From Shouchella hunanensis (lineage in GTDB: Bacteria > Bacillota > Bacilli > Bacillales > Bacillaceae_D): 64,000 bases of DNA. Positions 39,927 through 49,263 of this stretch are shown here, one piece after another. The stretch lies in assembly GCF_028735875.1 (NCBI RefSeq), contig NZ_CP117834.1, positions 3,460,001-3,524,000 on the forward strand, given 5' to 3'. A model generated the notes under the pieces. It had not been told where the DNA came from. It was given only the letters and a program-made list of their open reading frames with translations, and did not search any database. The position numbers were made by a program, and so were the translations under genes. Position 1 is the stretch's first letter. The number at the start of each line of letters is the position of its first letter.

Positions 39927-40857
39927 AAGAAGGTTTAATCTCACGTTTATGAAAGACCAATAAAGCGATTCCGATAAAAAGCAACCAATAACAAAATAGG
40001 ACGATAGAAGAGAAGAGAGGACTAATTAACTCGGAAAGAGGCATCCCATCCATAACGTATTGACTTAGATCATTGACAAACGGCAAAAAGATAGCCCAAT
40101 CGTAAAAGTCCAATAATATAATGTTTGCTACTAGTCCTAGAAATTGACCGGCAATGCTAATGGCAATGGCCATAATATCACTCGAAAACATAGCTGAAAT
40201 AGCAAAAGCCAACGTAGCAAGTAAAATAGTCATTGGCATGTTAGAAAGAAATACAAGAATGGATTGAAGCCAGTATGCTCTTTCTCGCACTTCTCCATCG
40301 ACTACGTATAGATGAACGATTTGATTATCAAAGCCGAAAAACAATGCCCCAATAAGAAAAGATGAAATCCATAGAACGGCAAGAAAGGTAAACGCGTAAA
40401 TGAGAACGGCTACATATTTTGATAGTAGTACTTTTATACGCGAAGGTGGCCGTACAAGCAACAATTTGATTGTACCTTGTTTAAATTCTGAAGAGACAAT
40501 GGTTGCGGCAATCGCAATAATAAATAAACTCACAAGCATGATGACGCCATTGTTATTCATGGTGAACATCCATACACTATCTGAAACCGCATAATTTGGA
40601 GGAATATCTTGTTCAAGTCGATAGTTTGCAAGTAAAATCTGTTGATCAGCAAACGGTTCTTCTTCTCTAAACTCTTCATAATAAGTAATATCTGATTGAA
40701 CGGATGCGCGCCAATCTGAATCAAATTGAAGATAGGTAGAGGCATTATGCATCAAAATAGCTGTTAATAAGGTGAGGGCTACGATGAAAATAAGCATAAT
40801 CCACGTACTTATGCGTGCATTTTGCTTCATAAGTTCATTCTGAATTAATCCAATCAT
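39925..40857 (-). CDS. ABC-2 type transporter permease
   Basis: A 310-residue membrane protein with six predicted helices: TM1 at about 17-37, a large extracellular loop (about 38-105), then helices near 107, 150, 205, 235 and 280. The cytoplasmic segment SSEFKQGTIKLLLVRPPSRIKVLLSKY is typical of the ABC-2 family. It starts inside the upstream ATPase gene (4-bp overlap). Such pairs export peptides or drugs or give bacitracin- and lantibiotic-type resistance; the role here is unknown. Confidence 0.88.
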   Translation of the reverse strand: MIGLIQNELMKQNARISTWIMLIFIVALTLLTAILMHNASTYLQFDSDWRASVQSDITYYEEFREEEPFADQQILLANYRLEQDIPPNYAVSDSVWMFTMNNNGVIMLVSLFIIAIAATIVSSEFKQGTIKLLLVRPPSRIKVLLSKYVAVLIYAFTFLAVLWISSFLIGALFFGFDNQIVHLYVVDGEVRERAYWLQSILVFLSNMPMTILLATLAFAISAMFSSDIMAIAISIAGQFLGLVANIILLDFYDWAIFLPFVNDLSQYVMDGMPLSELISPLFSSIVLFCYWLLFIGIALLVFHKREIKPS

Positions 40858-41771
40858 ATGTTGACACCTTCTTTATTTGTTAAATGAAGAAAGCGATCTT
40901 CTAGACTTTCTTTCGACTGGATCACTTCTTTCACATTGACTTCGCCGCTTAATTGACGAATAAATTGTGAAACCTCATTATCGTCGAGTAAGAGAGAGAG
41001 CTTGCTTTCTTGAATCACTGCTTGATGATCGAAGTTTTTGGCGATAGCTAACGCAGAATCGAGTTGATCCTCTTGAACGCGTACTTCGAAACTAGACTGT
41101 TTTTTCTCTTCATTGCCAACAAGAATCTCTTCATGAACCATTTTACCTTCTTGAATGATCGCAAATCGATCACACATCAACTCCATCTCACTCATTAGAT
41201 GGCTGGAAACGAGAACAGCTAAACCTTCTTCCTTCGCTAATTTTCGTAAGTATGTACGTATTAAGCGAATGCCTTCTGGATCAAGGCCATTTGTCGGTTC
41301 ATCTAGAATGAGTAACTTAGGGCGATGTATGAGTGCTTGCGCAATACCTAAGCGTTGTTTCATTCCTAAAGAGAATGTTTTCACTTTTTTATCAATAACG
41401 TTTGTTAGCCCGACAAGTTCAATTAATTCATTGATGCGATCATAGTCAATGGCTCCATTCATTCTGGCAAAATGGATCATATTCTTTCGAGCAGTTAAAT
41501 GATTATACATCTCTGGATTTTCAATAATCACACCTACATGTTTAATTGCTTCACTATAAGAAGATTGTATACTGTAACCAGATATAAATAGATCACCACT
41601 AGTTAAAGCGGAGAGACCTACCATCATTCGAATAGTTGTTGTTTTACCAGCACCATTGGGTCCTAAAAAACCAAAGACTTCTCCAGCATTAACGGTAAAG
41701 CTAACATCTTGAACAATTTGTTTACCCCGAATTGTTTTGCTTACACTTTGAAGTTCAAGTATTGAATTCAC
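40854..41771 (-). CDS. ABC-2 type transporter ATP-binding protein
   Basis: A 305-residue ATPase of the BcrA/CcmA type. Walker A is GPNGAGKTTT (about 37-46), the signature is LGMKQRLGIA, and Walker B is LLILDEPTNGLDPEG, with the switch His in SSHLMSEME. A ~90-residue C-terminal extension follows, as in BcrA. Translation begins at a GTG at 41771 with a weak site. First gene of a two-gene operon with the permease. Confidence 0.9.
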   Translation of the reverse strand: MNSILELQSVSKTIRGKQIVQDVSFTVNAGEVFGFLGPNGAGKTTTIRMMVGLSALTSGDLFISGYSIQSSYSEAIKHVGVIIENPEMYNHLTARKNMIHFARMNGAIDYDRINELIELVGLTNVIDKKVKTFSLGMKQRLGIAQALIHRPKLLILDEPTNGLDPEGIRLIRTYLRKLAKEEGLAVLVSSHLMSEMELMCDRFAIIQEGKMVHEEILVGNEEKKQSSFEVRVQEDQLDSALAIAKNFDHQAVIQESKLSLLLDDNEVSQFIRQLSGEVNVKEVIQSKESLEDRFLHLTNKEGVNI

Positions 41772-41942
41772 TCTCTTACCTGCCTTTCGACTTCATTCAG
41801 CGGAACACATAAAACCATTATCTTCATTGTACTATGAACGGATTTATAAAACTGTATTTGTTGGATTATTTTAGAAAAAATTTAGAAATACAGCAGGATC
41901 ACACTAGAGCACATAAATGGCACTTAATAGAAATGAAAAAAA

Positions 41943-41966
41943 GGAAGTACGAAATGACGTACTTCC
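41943..41966 (-). terminator. Terminator of the CdaR-type gene
   Basis: On the minus strand GGAAGTACG pairs with CGTACTTCC around a 6-nt loop and is followed by a long T-run, just after the regulator's stop. Confidence 0.88.
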
Positions 41967-41976
41967 TACACGATTA

Positions 41977-43071
41977 CTATGTGGTCTGCTCCAGTTCTTT
42001 CATCCAAAGTGCGACTTGTAAAATAAGCGATTCGTTAAATGTTTTCGGATTATAACCTGTTCGGTTAACAATGGTATTCAAGCGATATAGAAGTGTATTT
42101 CGATGTAAAAAAAGTGCGTCGGCCGTTTTTTGAATGTTTAAGTCGTTTTCAAAAAACGTCTTAAGCGTTAACGTCTGGGTATCGTTTAAATCATTAAGAA
42201 CGCGGCTTGAAAACCGTTCCCGTAACGCATGGTTAATTTGATGCAATAAAGCTTTGACCTCGAATTGACTAAAAGAAATAATCGCATTTGCTTTATCCGT
42301 CATAGTTAAGGCTAGTTCACAATCTGAATAGGCTTGATGAAACTGATTTAATTCCTCAAACGATAAACTATATGAAATTGTAAACGTTGTTTGTCGGTTT
42401 TGTAGTAATGATTGAAGTGATGTCATTTGTTTAACAGCGTGATCTTCATCCATATTTGACACTACAATAACTAATTGGTTCAGGCTAATAAATCCAGCAA
42501 TTGCATGATGGTGACCAAATAATTGTTCAATTTTATCGATTAATTCTTGTTTTTGAATGGTCAGCTGATGTAGCTGTATAGCGACGGCTATAAAAGGTGG
42601 CAATAGTTGTACGTCGAGCATTTCTAATCCTTGTTGAATGGTTTTATAAGAGGGGCTATGGTTTAATAATTGATCAATGACCATCTCTTTCGTGCGTTGT
42701 TTCCATTCAAGTTGAGAAGTAATAAAGGCTTGCTGAATCATAAGCTCAGTCGTCATTTTGACAAGTTCACCAACTGCTTTTAATTCATCCGGGTTACCAG
42801 TTATACCAATAACACCAATCATGTCTTTGTTAAATAAGATTGGTAAGTTTATACCGGGTATTGCCCCTTCCCACCGATTCGCTTGTGTTGGATAAATGGT
42901 CAAACTGTTACCAGTATTTAGTACTTCAACAGCGCCGCCATGAACAGTATGTAATCGAGCAGCGTCCCGTGAAGCGATAATATAGCCATCTTTATCCATA
43001 ATGTTGATGTTTCGATCTAAACGTATAGATGTTTCTTGAACGATGGCATTTGCTATTTCTTTCGTCAACAT
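41977..43071 (-). CDS. CdaR family sugar-diacid transcriptional regulator
   Basis: A 364-residue regulator. The N-terminal ~135 residues form a putative sugar-diacid recognition domain (IANAIVQETSIRLDRNINIMD ... GAIPGINLPILFNKDMIGVIGITG). The C-terminal PucR-type helix-turn-helix reads FFENDLNIQKTADALFLHRNTLLYRLN. Relatives respond to glycerate, galactarate or glucarate. The start at 43071 lies 8 bp after GGAG; the ATG two codons upstream is too close to it. No sugar-diacid genes are adjacent, so its target is probably elsewhere. Confidence 0.9.
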   Translation of the reverse strand: MLTKEIANAIVQETSIRLDRNINIMDKDGYIIASRDAARLHTVHGGAVEVLNTGNSLTIYPTQANRWEGAIPGINLPILFNKDMIGVIGITGNPDELKAVGELVKMTTELMIQQAFITSQLEWKQRTKEMVIDQLLNHSPSYKTIQQGLEMLDVQLLPPFIAVAIQLHQLTIQKQELIDKIEQLFGHHHAIAGFISLNQLVIVVSNMDEDHAVKQMTSLQSLLQNRQTTFTISYSLSFEELNQFHQAYSDCELALTMTDKANAIISFSQFEVKALLHQINHALRERFSSRVLNDLNDTQTLTLKTFFENDLNIQKTADALFLHRNTLLYRLNTIVNRTGYNPKTFNESLILQVALWMKELEQTT

Positions 43072-43306
43072 AGTCATGTCTCCGTCTCCCATTAGTCGCG
43101 CCTTACAAAAAAAGGATAAAATCTAGCTATTTATTTGTATGGTACAGCTACATAGCAAAGGCGTCAAGCTATAGATAGCTAAACACAAAACCGAAAACGA
43201 TCGGTGCTGTTAAAGGCAATTACGTTGTACGATTCACAATCATTGTTGAAGAGAAGAGTGAAGGTAGGGCTAGCATAGCACAAGCTCATGCCTTTCCAGT
43301 AAAGAG

Positions 43307-43930
43307 CTAGAGCATGTTTTTTAATGCTTGAATCCCAAAATAGAGAGCGAGAAGCCAAATGCTTACAGCAGACGCTTTATGGATCCACTTCATATACTTG
43401 CCGTGTGTGTCCATTTGCTTCAGATGACTTCCTAAATAAGCTAGCAGCGTAAATGCCATCCATGAAACGAGTATACAAGCAGTAACAAAGCTTAGCTTTT
43501 CTACCCCAATTGAATAATGGGAAGCATTTGTTCCTATTACTGCAACGGTGTCTAAAACTGCATGAGGGTTTAACACTGAGATTGATAATGCAACGACAAT
43601 TTGTTTTTTTGCTGTTAGTGGTTTTTTCTTTTTTTGAACCAACTTCTCATCGTGTTTCCATATGGACCAACCAATGAAAAAGAGGAACAGGACTCCAATA
43701 AGGTAAAGCAAAGGTTGTAAAAGTGGAATCGTAAAAACGAGAATGGATAATCCTAATGCTGCAACAATGATTAGAATGGTATCAGCTACTGCTGCGGTTA
43801 ACACAGCAGGCAAACTCTTTGTAAATGATGATTGCGACGCTCCCTGATTAAAAATAAATAAATTTTGTGGTCCAATAGGAATTATTAATGCACTTGCAAG
43901 AATAAAACCATGAAGAAATGCACTTAGCAT
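43307..43930 (-). CDS. LysE/RhtB family amino-acid exporter
   Basis: A 207-residue, six-helix exporter. IPIGPQNLFIFNQGASQ near the N terminus and LNPHAVLDTVAVIG in the middle are diagnostic of the LysE/ArgO branch that exports basic amino acids. AAAAGGAG lies 8 bp before the ATG. It is divergent from a MocR-type regulator whose operator-like repeats lie between the two genes, so regulation by that protein is likely. Confidence 0.9.
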   Translation of the reverse strand: MLSAFLHGFILASALIIPIGPQNLFIFNQGASQSSFTKSLPAVLTAAVADTILIIVAALGLSILVFTIPLLQPLLYLIGVLFLFFIGWSIWKHDEKLVQKKKKPLTAKKQIVVALSISVLNPHAVLDTVAVIGTNASHYSIGVEKLSFVTACILVSWMAFTLLAYLGSHLKQMDTHGKYMKWIHKASAVSIWLLALYFGIQALKNML

Positions 43931-43978
43931 TCGATCACTCCTTTTCGAAAGTGTATCGAATTATGTATAGTAAAAAAA

Positions 43979-44011
43979 CAACCAATTGGTTGAAAATTAA
44001 TCCAACCAATT
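43979..44011. promoter_or_regulatory. Operator-like repeats between lysE and the mocR-type gene
   Basis: CAACCAATTGGTTG (43979-43992) is a perfect palindrome, and CAACCAATT recurs at 44003-44011 in direct orientation 24 bp downstream. Direct repeats with an embedded inverted repeat are the arrangement bound by MocR/PdxR-type regulators. Confidence 0.65.
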
Positions 44012-44026
44012 TTGAAGGGGAAAGAC

Positions 44027-45406
44027 ATGACTTGGAAACCGAACCGGACAGAAAAACGTACGCTTTTTGACCAGATAAGAGCCTGGATCGTTGAGCAAAT
44101 AGAGGATGGACACTGGTCTAATGGAATGCGTCTGCCTAGTCAGCGTAAGCTAGCTGAACAATTTGGTGTCAATCGCAGCACCATTATTCAAGTTTTAGAC
44201 GAGTTGAAAGCAGAAGACGTGATTGAAAGCCGACAAGGTAGTGGTGTGTATGTGAAGCCAAGGGGATGGGATTTTGTATTACGCCAACAGACGCTTGACT
44301 GGCACCAACGAATAAAGCAAAGTGCGTACAAAGTAAATGCACAAACAATCCAGCTTATAAACGAGTATGAAGCACTACCTACCACAGTACGATTAGGGAC
44401 TGGTGAATTATCTCCTGAACTCATTCCACAAACAGCTTTATTAAAATCGTTTAGCGAGCTCACCTTAACGAATCAAGAACTGGGCTATTCTGAACCCTTG
44501 GGAAGCCTTCATTTGCGAAACACTTTGACGAGTTATTTAGAGCGTCGAGGAATCGTGACAAAACCTAATAATATTTTGATTGTTTCTGGTGCGGTACAAG
44601 CGTTGCAATTATTATCTTTAGGTTTGTTAGAGACTGGTACATCGATAACAACAGAAGCTGCCTCCTATATACACTCAATTCCTTCTATACCAAGCGTCTC
44701 TTTTCAAGCAAGTAATAAGAAAACGATGTATTATACAATTCCGACGCTCTCCAATCCAACAGGGAAAATCCTTACTTTAGAGGAACGTAAACGGCTAGTA
44801 GAGCGTTGTAGTGTAAATCATATGCCAGTGGTTGAAGATGACGTTTACAGCGAATTAACGTTTGACGGGGCGCCACCTGCTCTAAAATCGTTTGATCGAG
44901 CTGGACAAGTTCTTTACATTGGAAGTGTGTCTAAATGTATTAGCCCAGGCATACGAGTTGGCTGGCTAGTCGGTCCAGAATCGGTCGTACGTTATTTAGC
45001 CGACTTAAAAATGCAGCTAGATTATGGAACAAGTGCGATTTCCCAACAGCTAGTTGCTCAGTGGCTTAATTCTAGCTATTTTTATGAGCACATATACAAT
45101 TTACGAGCTTCATTAAAAAAGCGGGCGGACTTCACTGAAGCGATTTTGCAAAAAACAGTAGGTGATATTGCCGAGTGGGAATCGTCTAAAGGCGGTTTTT
45201 ATATTTGGTTAAGGATCAAACAACCTGTTGTCACAAAATCTCTGTTTTTAGCACTATTAAAACAAAACATACTGATTAATCCAGGGTATATATATAAGCC
45301 AAATGACTATCACTATGTCAGGGTATCGTATGCATATTGTACATTAGACGAACTTAAACGAGGGTTAATTATGTTAGCAAACGAAGTGAAAAAGCGATTC
45401 ATCTAA
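44027..45406 (+). CDS. MocR family regulator (GntR HTH fused to aminotransferase domain)
   Basis: A 459-residue PLP-dependent regulator. The winged helix of GntR type is at about 12-75 (LPSQRKLAEQFGVNRSTIIQVLDEL). A class I/II aminotransferase domain follows from about 110; the PLP lysine is in YIGSVSKCISPGIRVGW, and NPTG and EDDVYSEL are also present. The ATG at 44027 follows GAAGGGG. Its position opposite an amino-acid exporter suggests that it senses an amino acid or amine through PLP. Confidence 0.92.
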   Translation: MTWKPNRTEKRTLFDQIRAWIVEQIEDGHWSNGMRLPSQRKLAEQFGVNRSTIIQVLDELKAEDVIESRQGSGVYVKPRGWDFVLRQQTLDWHQRIKQSAYKVNAQTIQLINEYEALPTTVRLGTGELSPELIPQTALLKSFSELTLTNQELGYSEPLGSLHLRNTLTSYLERRGIVTKPNNILIVSGAVQALQLLSLGLLETGTSITTEAASYIHSIPSIPSVSFQASNKKTMYYTIPTLSNPTGKILTLEERKRLVERCSVNHMPVVEDDVYSELTFDGAPPALKSFDRAGQVLYIGSVSKCISPGIRVGWLVGPESVVRYLADLKMQLDYGTSAISQQLVAQWLNSSYFYEHIYNLRASLKKRADFTEAILQKTVGDIAEWESSKGGFYIWLRIKQPVVTKSLFLALLKQNILINPGYIYKPNDYHYVRVSYAYCTLDELKRGLIMLANEVKKRFI

Positions 45407-45650
45407 TTTTGGGATAGAAAGCAAAGGCTATTGGCTGTAACAAGTTAGATTAAAAACAAGAAATAAGGCTACACTAAAAGATATCTATATAGTAGAAGAA
45501 TATGATTTCGCTACAAACCCTTTCTAGTCATCCATTTGTCTTTCGTGCAAGTAAACCCTTATTTAATAGCAAAAGGATCATGGAAAGGCCTATACGTTAA
45601 GCGATACGACACGATTTTTTGGAGGTGAACTCTCGTCTAGAGGGGCTTTC

Positions 45651-46946
45651 TTGGATATATCTACAGTCATTAACCTTTTAGGTGTAGCGCTATTAATCAT
45701 TCTTACAGCTTTTTTTGTAGCATCAGAATTTGCGATTGTAAAAGTAAGAAGTACTCAATTAGAGCCTCATATTGAAGGTGGAAGTAAGCGTGCTCTTGCC
45801 GCAAAGAAAGTTACGAGTAATTTAGATGAATATTTATCTGCCTGTCAATTAGGGATAACCATTACAGCTCTTGGAATCGGACGCTTAGCAGAACCAACCT
45901 TCGAACGGATGCTTCATCCCATTATCGGAGAATTGTCAACGAATGAAGCTTTCGTTACGACGTTATCCATTTTTATTTCTTTTGCTTTTGCTACATTTCT
46001 CCATGTTGTAATTGGAGAACTTGCACCAAAAACGATTGCCATTCAGAAAGCGGAGCAAGTGACACTTTTCATCGGTCAACCGCTCGTATGGTTTTATCGA
46101 TTGCTTTACCCATTTATTTGGGTACTGAACGGGTCAGCTCGATTACTTATTAAACTACTAGGATTTAAACCAATGAGTGAACATGAAGTGCACCACTCAG
46201 AAGAAGAGCTTCGTCTCATTCTATCGGATAGTTTAAAAAGTGGTGAGATTAATCAATCTGAATTTAACTATGTCAGTAAGGTATTCGAGTTTGATGAGCG
46301 AATTGCAAAAGAAATTATGGTACCACGCACAGAGATGGTGACGATCTCTCTTGATTATACCGATGAAGACATTCTATCGTTAGTAAACCGGCATAGTTTC
46401 ACAAGATATCCGGTTATAAGTGAAGATAAAGATTCGGTTGTTGGTGTGCTCAATGTACGTGATTTTCTATCGTCTCTTCTTTCAAAAGAAGAAAGAAATC
46501 AGCTTGGAGATATTGTCTATCCGGTTATTACGGTATTTGAAACGGTACGGATTCGCGATATCTTAATTGAAATGCAACAAAAACATATTCATATGGCTAT
46601 CTTATTCGATGAATATGGTGGTACGGCAGGCCTAGTCACTCTTGAAGACATTCTTGAAGAGATTGTTGGTGACATTCGGGATGAATATGATTTGGATGAG
46701 CCTAACGTCATAGAAGAATTAGAACCAAACCATTACCGTGTTCAAGGTCAAGCGCCTATTCACGACGTGAACCAGGAGCTTGCACTCAACTTAGAGTCAA
46801 ATGATGCAGAAACGATTGCAGGCTGGCTATATGAACAGCAGTATGATTTAGCAGAAGGAGACGAAATTCAATACAATGGGTATACGTTTATGATTCGGCA
46901 TTTAAATGGCAATCAACTTCACGAAGTGGATATTTTAAAAACGTAG
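45651..46946 (+). CDS. CNNM/HlyC-CorC family membrane protein (YhdP/YugS-like)
   Basis: A 431-residue protein. The DUF21/CNNM membrane domain covers about 1-190 (VASEFAIVKVRSTQLE, TFLHVVIGELAPKTIAIQ), two CBS domains about 205-330 (VPRTEMVTISLDYTDEDIL ... ILFDEYGGTAGLVTLEDILEEIVGDI), and a CorC_HlyC domain the C terminus. Members are implicated in Mg2+ export or metal tolerance. The start is a TTG at 45651 preceded by AGAGGGG. The 240 bp upstream show no M-box riboswitch that I can recognise. Confidence 0.9.
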   Translation: MDISTVINLLGVALLIILTAFFVASEFAIVKVRSTQLEPHIEGGSKRALAAKKVTSNLDEYLSACQLGITITALGIGRLAEPTFERMLHPIIGELSTNEAFVTTLSIFISFAFATFLHVVIGELAPKTIAIQKAEQVTLFIGQPLVWFYRLLYPFIWVLNGSARLLIKLLGFKPMSEHEVHHSEEELRLILSDSLKSGEINQSEFNYVSKVFEFDERIAKEIMVPRTEMVTISLDYTDEDILSLVNRHSFTRYPVISEDKDSVVGVLNVRDFLSSLLSKEERNQLGDIVYPVITVFETVRIRDILIEMQQKHIHMAILFDEYGGTAGLVTLEDILEEIVGDIRDEYDLDEPNVIEELEPNHYRVQGQAPIHDVNQELALNLESNDAETIAGWLYEQQYDLAEGDEIQYNGYTFMIRHLNGNQLHEVDILKT

Positions 46947-46954
46947 TAGTAAAG

Positions 46955-46982
46955 AAGACCATCTATTAGGTGGTCTTTTTTA
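46955..46982 (+). terminator. Terminator of the CNNM/CorC gene
   Basis: Ten-base stem AAGACCATCT/AGGTGGTCTT with a 3-nt loop and T-run. Confidence 0.9.
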
Positions 46983-47027
46983 TGTGAAGTTTATGAAGCT
47001 TAGTAGGGAAGATTAAAAAAACAGTTC

Positions 47028-47279
47028 ATGTACCCTTTACGAAAACTGGAACTGCATAACAAATTGCCACAACTGAAAGCGTCGATTGAGCAATTACAAG
47101 AAACGATTCCTTCATCAGCTACACAAGGGGCTTTCATGTCAGTATTTCCAGAATCCCGTCAGCAGGTTGTAACGGCGATGGAGAACATGTTTCAAAGAAC
47201 GGAACCGGAAGCCGTATTAGAACAGGCTGTTGAAGGAACAAATCGTGCTATTGAACTATACAACCGTTCAAATCAATAA
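47028..47279 (+). CDS. Small hypothetical protein (83 aa)
   Basis: An 83-residue soluble, mostly helical protein (LPQLKASIEQLQETIPSSATQ ... ESRQQVVTAMENMFQRTEP). I do not recognise the family. No strong RBS precedes the ATG, so the start is uncertain. Codon choice and amino-acid composition look like those of a real gene. It lies alone between two terminators. Confidence 0.5.
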   Translation: MYPLRKLELHNKLPQLKASIEQLQETIPSSATQGAFMSVFPESRQQVVTAMENMFQRTEPEAVLEQAVEGTNRAIELYNRSNQ

Positions 47280-47306
47280 AAAAGTTTCCTTAACGCAATA
47301 GTTTTG

Positions 47307-47335
47307 TTTACAGGAAAGAAGTTGTCGTGTATACT
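47307..47335 (+). promoter_or_regulatory. SigA-type promoter of a short transcription unit
   Basis: -35 TTTACA (47307-47312), 17-bp spacer, -10 TATACT (47330-47335). It directs transcription towards a terminator only ~70 bp away. Confidence 0.55.
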
Positions 47336-47341
47336 GAATGT

Positions 47342-47411
47342 ATTCTCCCTTCAAAGAGATAAACTGATGAAACAAACCGCTAATATCACAAATGTTAGCG
47401 GTTTGTTTTTT
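47342..47411 (+). ncRNA. Candidate small RNA between a promoter and a terminator
   Basis: A start about 7 bp after the -10 and the end at the hairpin give a transcript of about 70 nt. The terminator stem is AACAAACCGCTAA (47371-47383) with TTAGCGGTTTGTT (47395-47407), followed by a T-run. The next gene is on the opposite strand, so this is not a leader. A 42-codon open frame begins at 47367 without an RBS and runs past the terminator. Confidence 0.4.
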
Positions 47412-47477
47412 CGTTCTTATGCCAATTTTTATAACGAAAGAAAAGAGGATAACCATAAAAGTATGCGTGAAAGAAAA

Positions 47478-47506
47478 AAACGTTCATGCAAGTAACATGA
47501 ACGTTT
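47478..47506 (-). terminator. Terminator of the nucleoside/adenine operon
   Basis: On the minus strand AAACGTTCATG pairs with CATGAACGTTT around a 7-nt loop, then seven Ts, about 35 bp after the adenine deaminase stop. Confidence 0.88.
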
Positions 47507-47539
47507 ATAATTTCACTTACCATATTAAATGAATTAAAA

Positions 47540-49249
47540 CTAAACAAACAGCGAAACAACTTTTCCTTTATTCACATCTATTAAGCCAAAGTCCGTTATT
47601 TTTAATGCTGGACTAACAGGGAGAGATAGGGTGGACACCGACATAATTGGATTATAATGTTTATAACCCAAAGCTCTCATGGATTCTACAAGCTCTTTCA
47701 CATCCTGTCCAACTTTATCAAGAGGGGCTTCAGATAAAATGCCACCAACTGGAAGAGGCAGGAACGCTTTAACATCATTATTATGGGTAACGCAAAAGCC
47801 ACCTTGTGCTTCAATTACGGTGTTTGCTGCTTTCACCATGTCTGCTACATTTGTTCCAATAACAAGTAGGTTATGGTTGTCATGAGAATAGGTTGTAGCA
47901 ATGGCACCTTCACGAATAATATCACCAGTAATAAGCCCATGAGCCCGATTACCTGTTTTTTTGTGGCGTTCAAATGTTGCAATAAGGCGACAATCCGATT
48001 TTTCCCACTCAAGTATACCGTCCTGAACAGAAAGCGAGACATGTGTTTCTTTGGTGAATGTGGAGCCATCCCTTACATTCATGACCCGAACTTTTTTCTC
48101 CTCTGGAGTGTTTTCCGTCTTAATGATGAAATCTTCAGCAGTTAAAAGAGGCAAATGAACGCTCTTATAAAAATGTGCTGGGAATTGGTCGGGACGCACT
48201 TGTTGTTTTTCTTTCAACAGGGCATCAAACACACAGACCCCATTTTTATAGACGGCTGAGAAGGAGAAATGGTTGTTTTCATTAACAATGCAAAAGTCAG
48301 CAATTTTTCCAACCGCAATCGCACCACGATCAATCATGTTCATTCGCTTTGCCGGTGTGGCAGTACAAGCATAAATCACATCTTCGTAGCGCATGCCTGC
48401 TTTTACAGCTTTTTCCGCAAGTATATTTAAGTGACCTTTTTCAAACAAGACATCTGTCATAATATCATCGGTAACAAAACAAAAATGTTCACTCACATCG
48501 TGAGTCATTACATAATCAAGTACGTCATCGGTCATTGATTTTTCTTGTATTTGAACGAACATACCAGCTTCAATTCTTGCTCTCAATCCATCAACCGTTT
48601 GGTGGGTATGATCGGACCCAATACCTGAAAGCAAAATTTGATCAAGATCAAGACCAGTCAATTTCGGAACATGTCCTTCAATTGGCAAAGTTGGATAGTG
48701 TTCACGAAAATGGTTTAACACTTGATTTGTCTTTGAATCTGGGTCATGAATGACATCGACGAAGTTCATTATTTCACCGAGGCACTGAATTTGCTCTGTA
48801 GCCATTAATTCATCCATTTCTTTTATGCCAATCTCTCCACCTGTTGTTTCAAGTGAGGTAGCAGGAACAGAGCTTGGAATAGCATATAGCATATCAACGG
48901 TACAGTAGTCACTTGCTTGGATCATCGCTCGAACACCCTCAATACCAAATACATTCGCCATTTCATGAGGTTCGGGAACAATCGTTGTTACACCGTTTTG
49001 TAGCAAAGCATATGAAAATGTTTCTGGTGTAACCATAGAACTCTCAATATGAAGGTGAATATCAATTAACCCGGGTATAATAGATTTATTGTTTGCATCG
49101 ATTATCGTTTTGGCAGTAAGATTTTTAAGCTCATCTTTTGAACCAATGGCAACGAATCGTCCACCATCAATCGCAAAATCAACCTCACGAAACTGCTTCG
49201 TATAAGTATTGTAAACCTGGGCATTCGTGACAATGGTTTCAATGTGCAT
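47540..49249 (-). CDS. ade: Adenine deaminase
   Basis: A 569-residue amidohydrolase that turns adenine into hypoxanthine and ammonia. The metal site starts at GLIDIHLHIESSMVTP (HxH, about 65-80), EGHVPKLTG and SDHTHQTVDGLRARIEAG follow, and FVTDDIMTDVL holds the catalytic Asp. The length agrees with B. subtilis Ade. I choose the ATG at 49249, 8 bp from AAGGG, over a GTG three codons upstream. It is the last gene of a minus-strand operon with a nucleoside hydrolase and an ABC importer, so the adenine released from imported nucleosides is its probable substrate. Confidence 0.95.
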   Translation of the reverse strand: MHIETIVTNAQVYNTYTKQFREVDFAIDGGRFVAIGSKDELKNLTAKTIIDANNKSIIPGLIDIHLHIESSMVTPETFSYALLQNGVTTIVPEPHEMANVFGIEGVRAMIQASDYCTVDMLYAIPSSVPATSLETTGGEIGIKEMDELMATEQIQCLGEIMNFVDVIHDPDSKTNQVLNHFREHYPTLPIEGHVPKLTGLDLDQILLSGIGSDHTHQTVDGLRARIEAGMFVQIQEKSMTDDVLDYVMTHDVSEHFCFVTDDIMTDVLFEKGHLNILAEKAVKAGMRYEDVIYACTATPAKRMNMIDRGAIAVGKIADFCIVNENNHFSFSAVYKNGVCVFDALLKEKQQVRPDQFPAHFYKSVHLPLLTAEDFIIKTENTPEEKKVRVMNVRDGSTFTKETHVSLSVQDGILEWEKSDCRLIATFERHKKTGNRAHGLITGDIIREGAIATTYSHDNHNLLVIGTNVADMVKAANTVIEAQGGFCVTHNNDVKAFLPLPVGGILSEAPLDKVGQDVKELVESMRALGYKHYNPIMSVSTLSLPVSPALKITDFGLIDVNKGKVVSLFV

Positions 49250-49263
49250 ATATTTCACCCTTC

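Noticed and set aside
45410-45650. Possible M-box (Mg2+) riboswitch upstream of the CNNM/CorC gene
   Set aside because: I could not find the conserved M-box core or a terminator in this stretch; only a short CTCT/AGAG repeat near the start codon.
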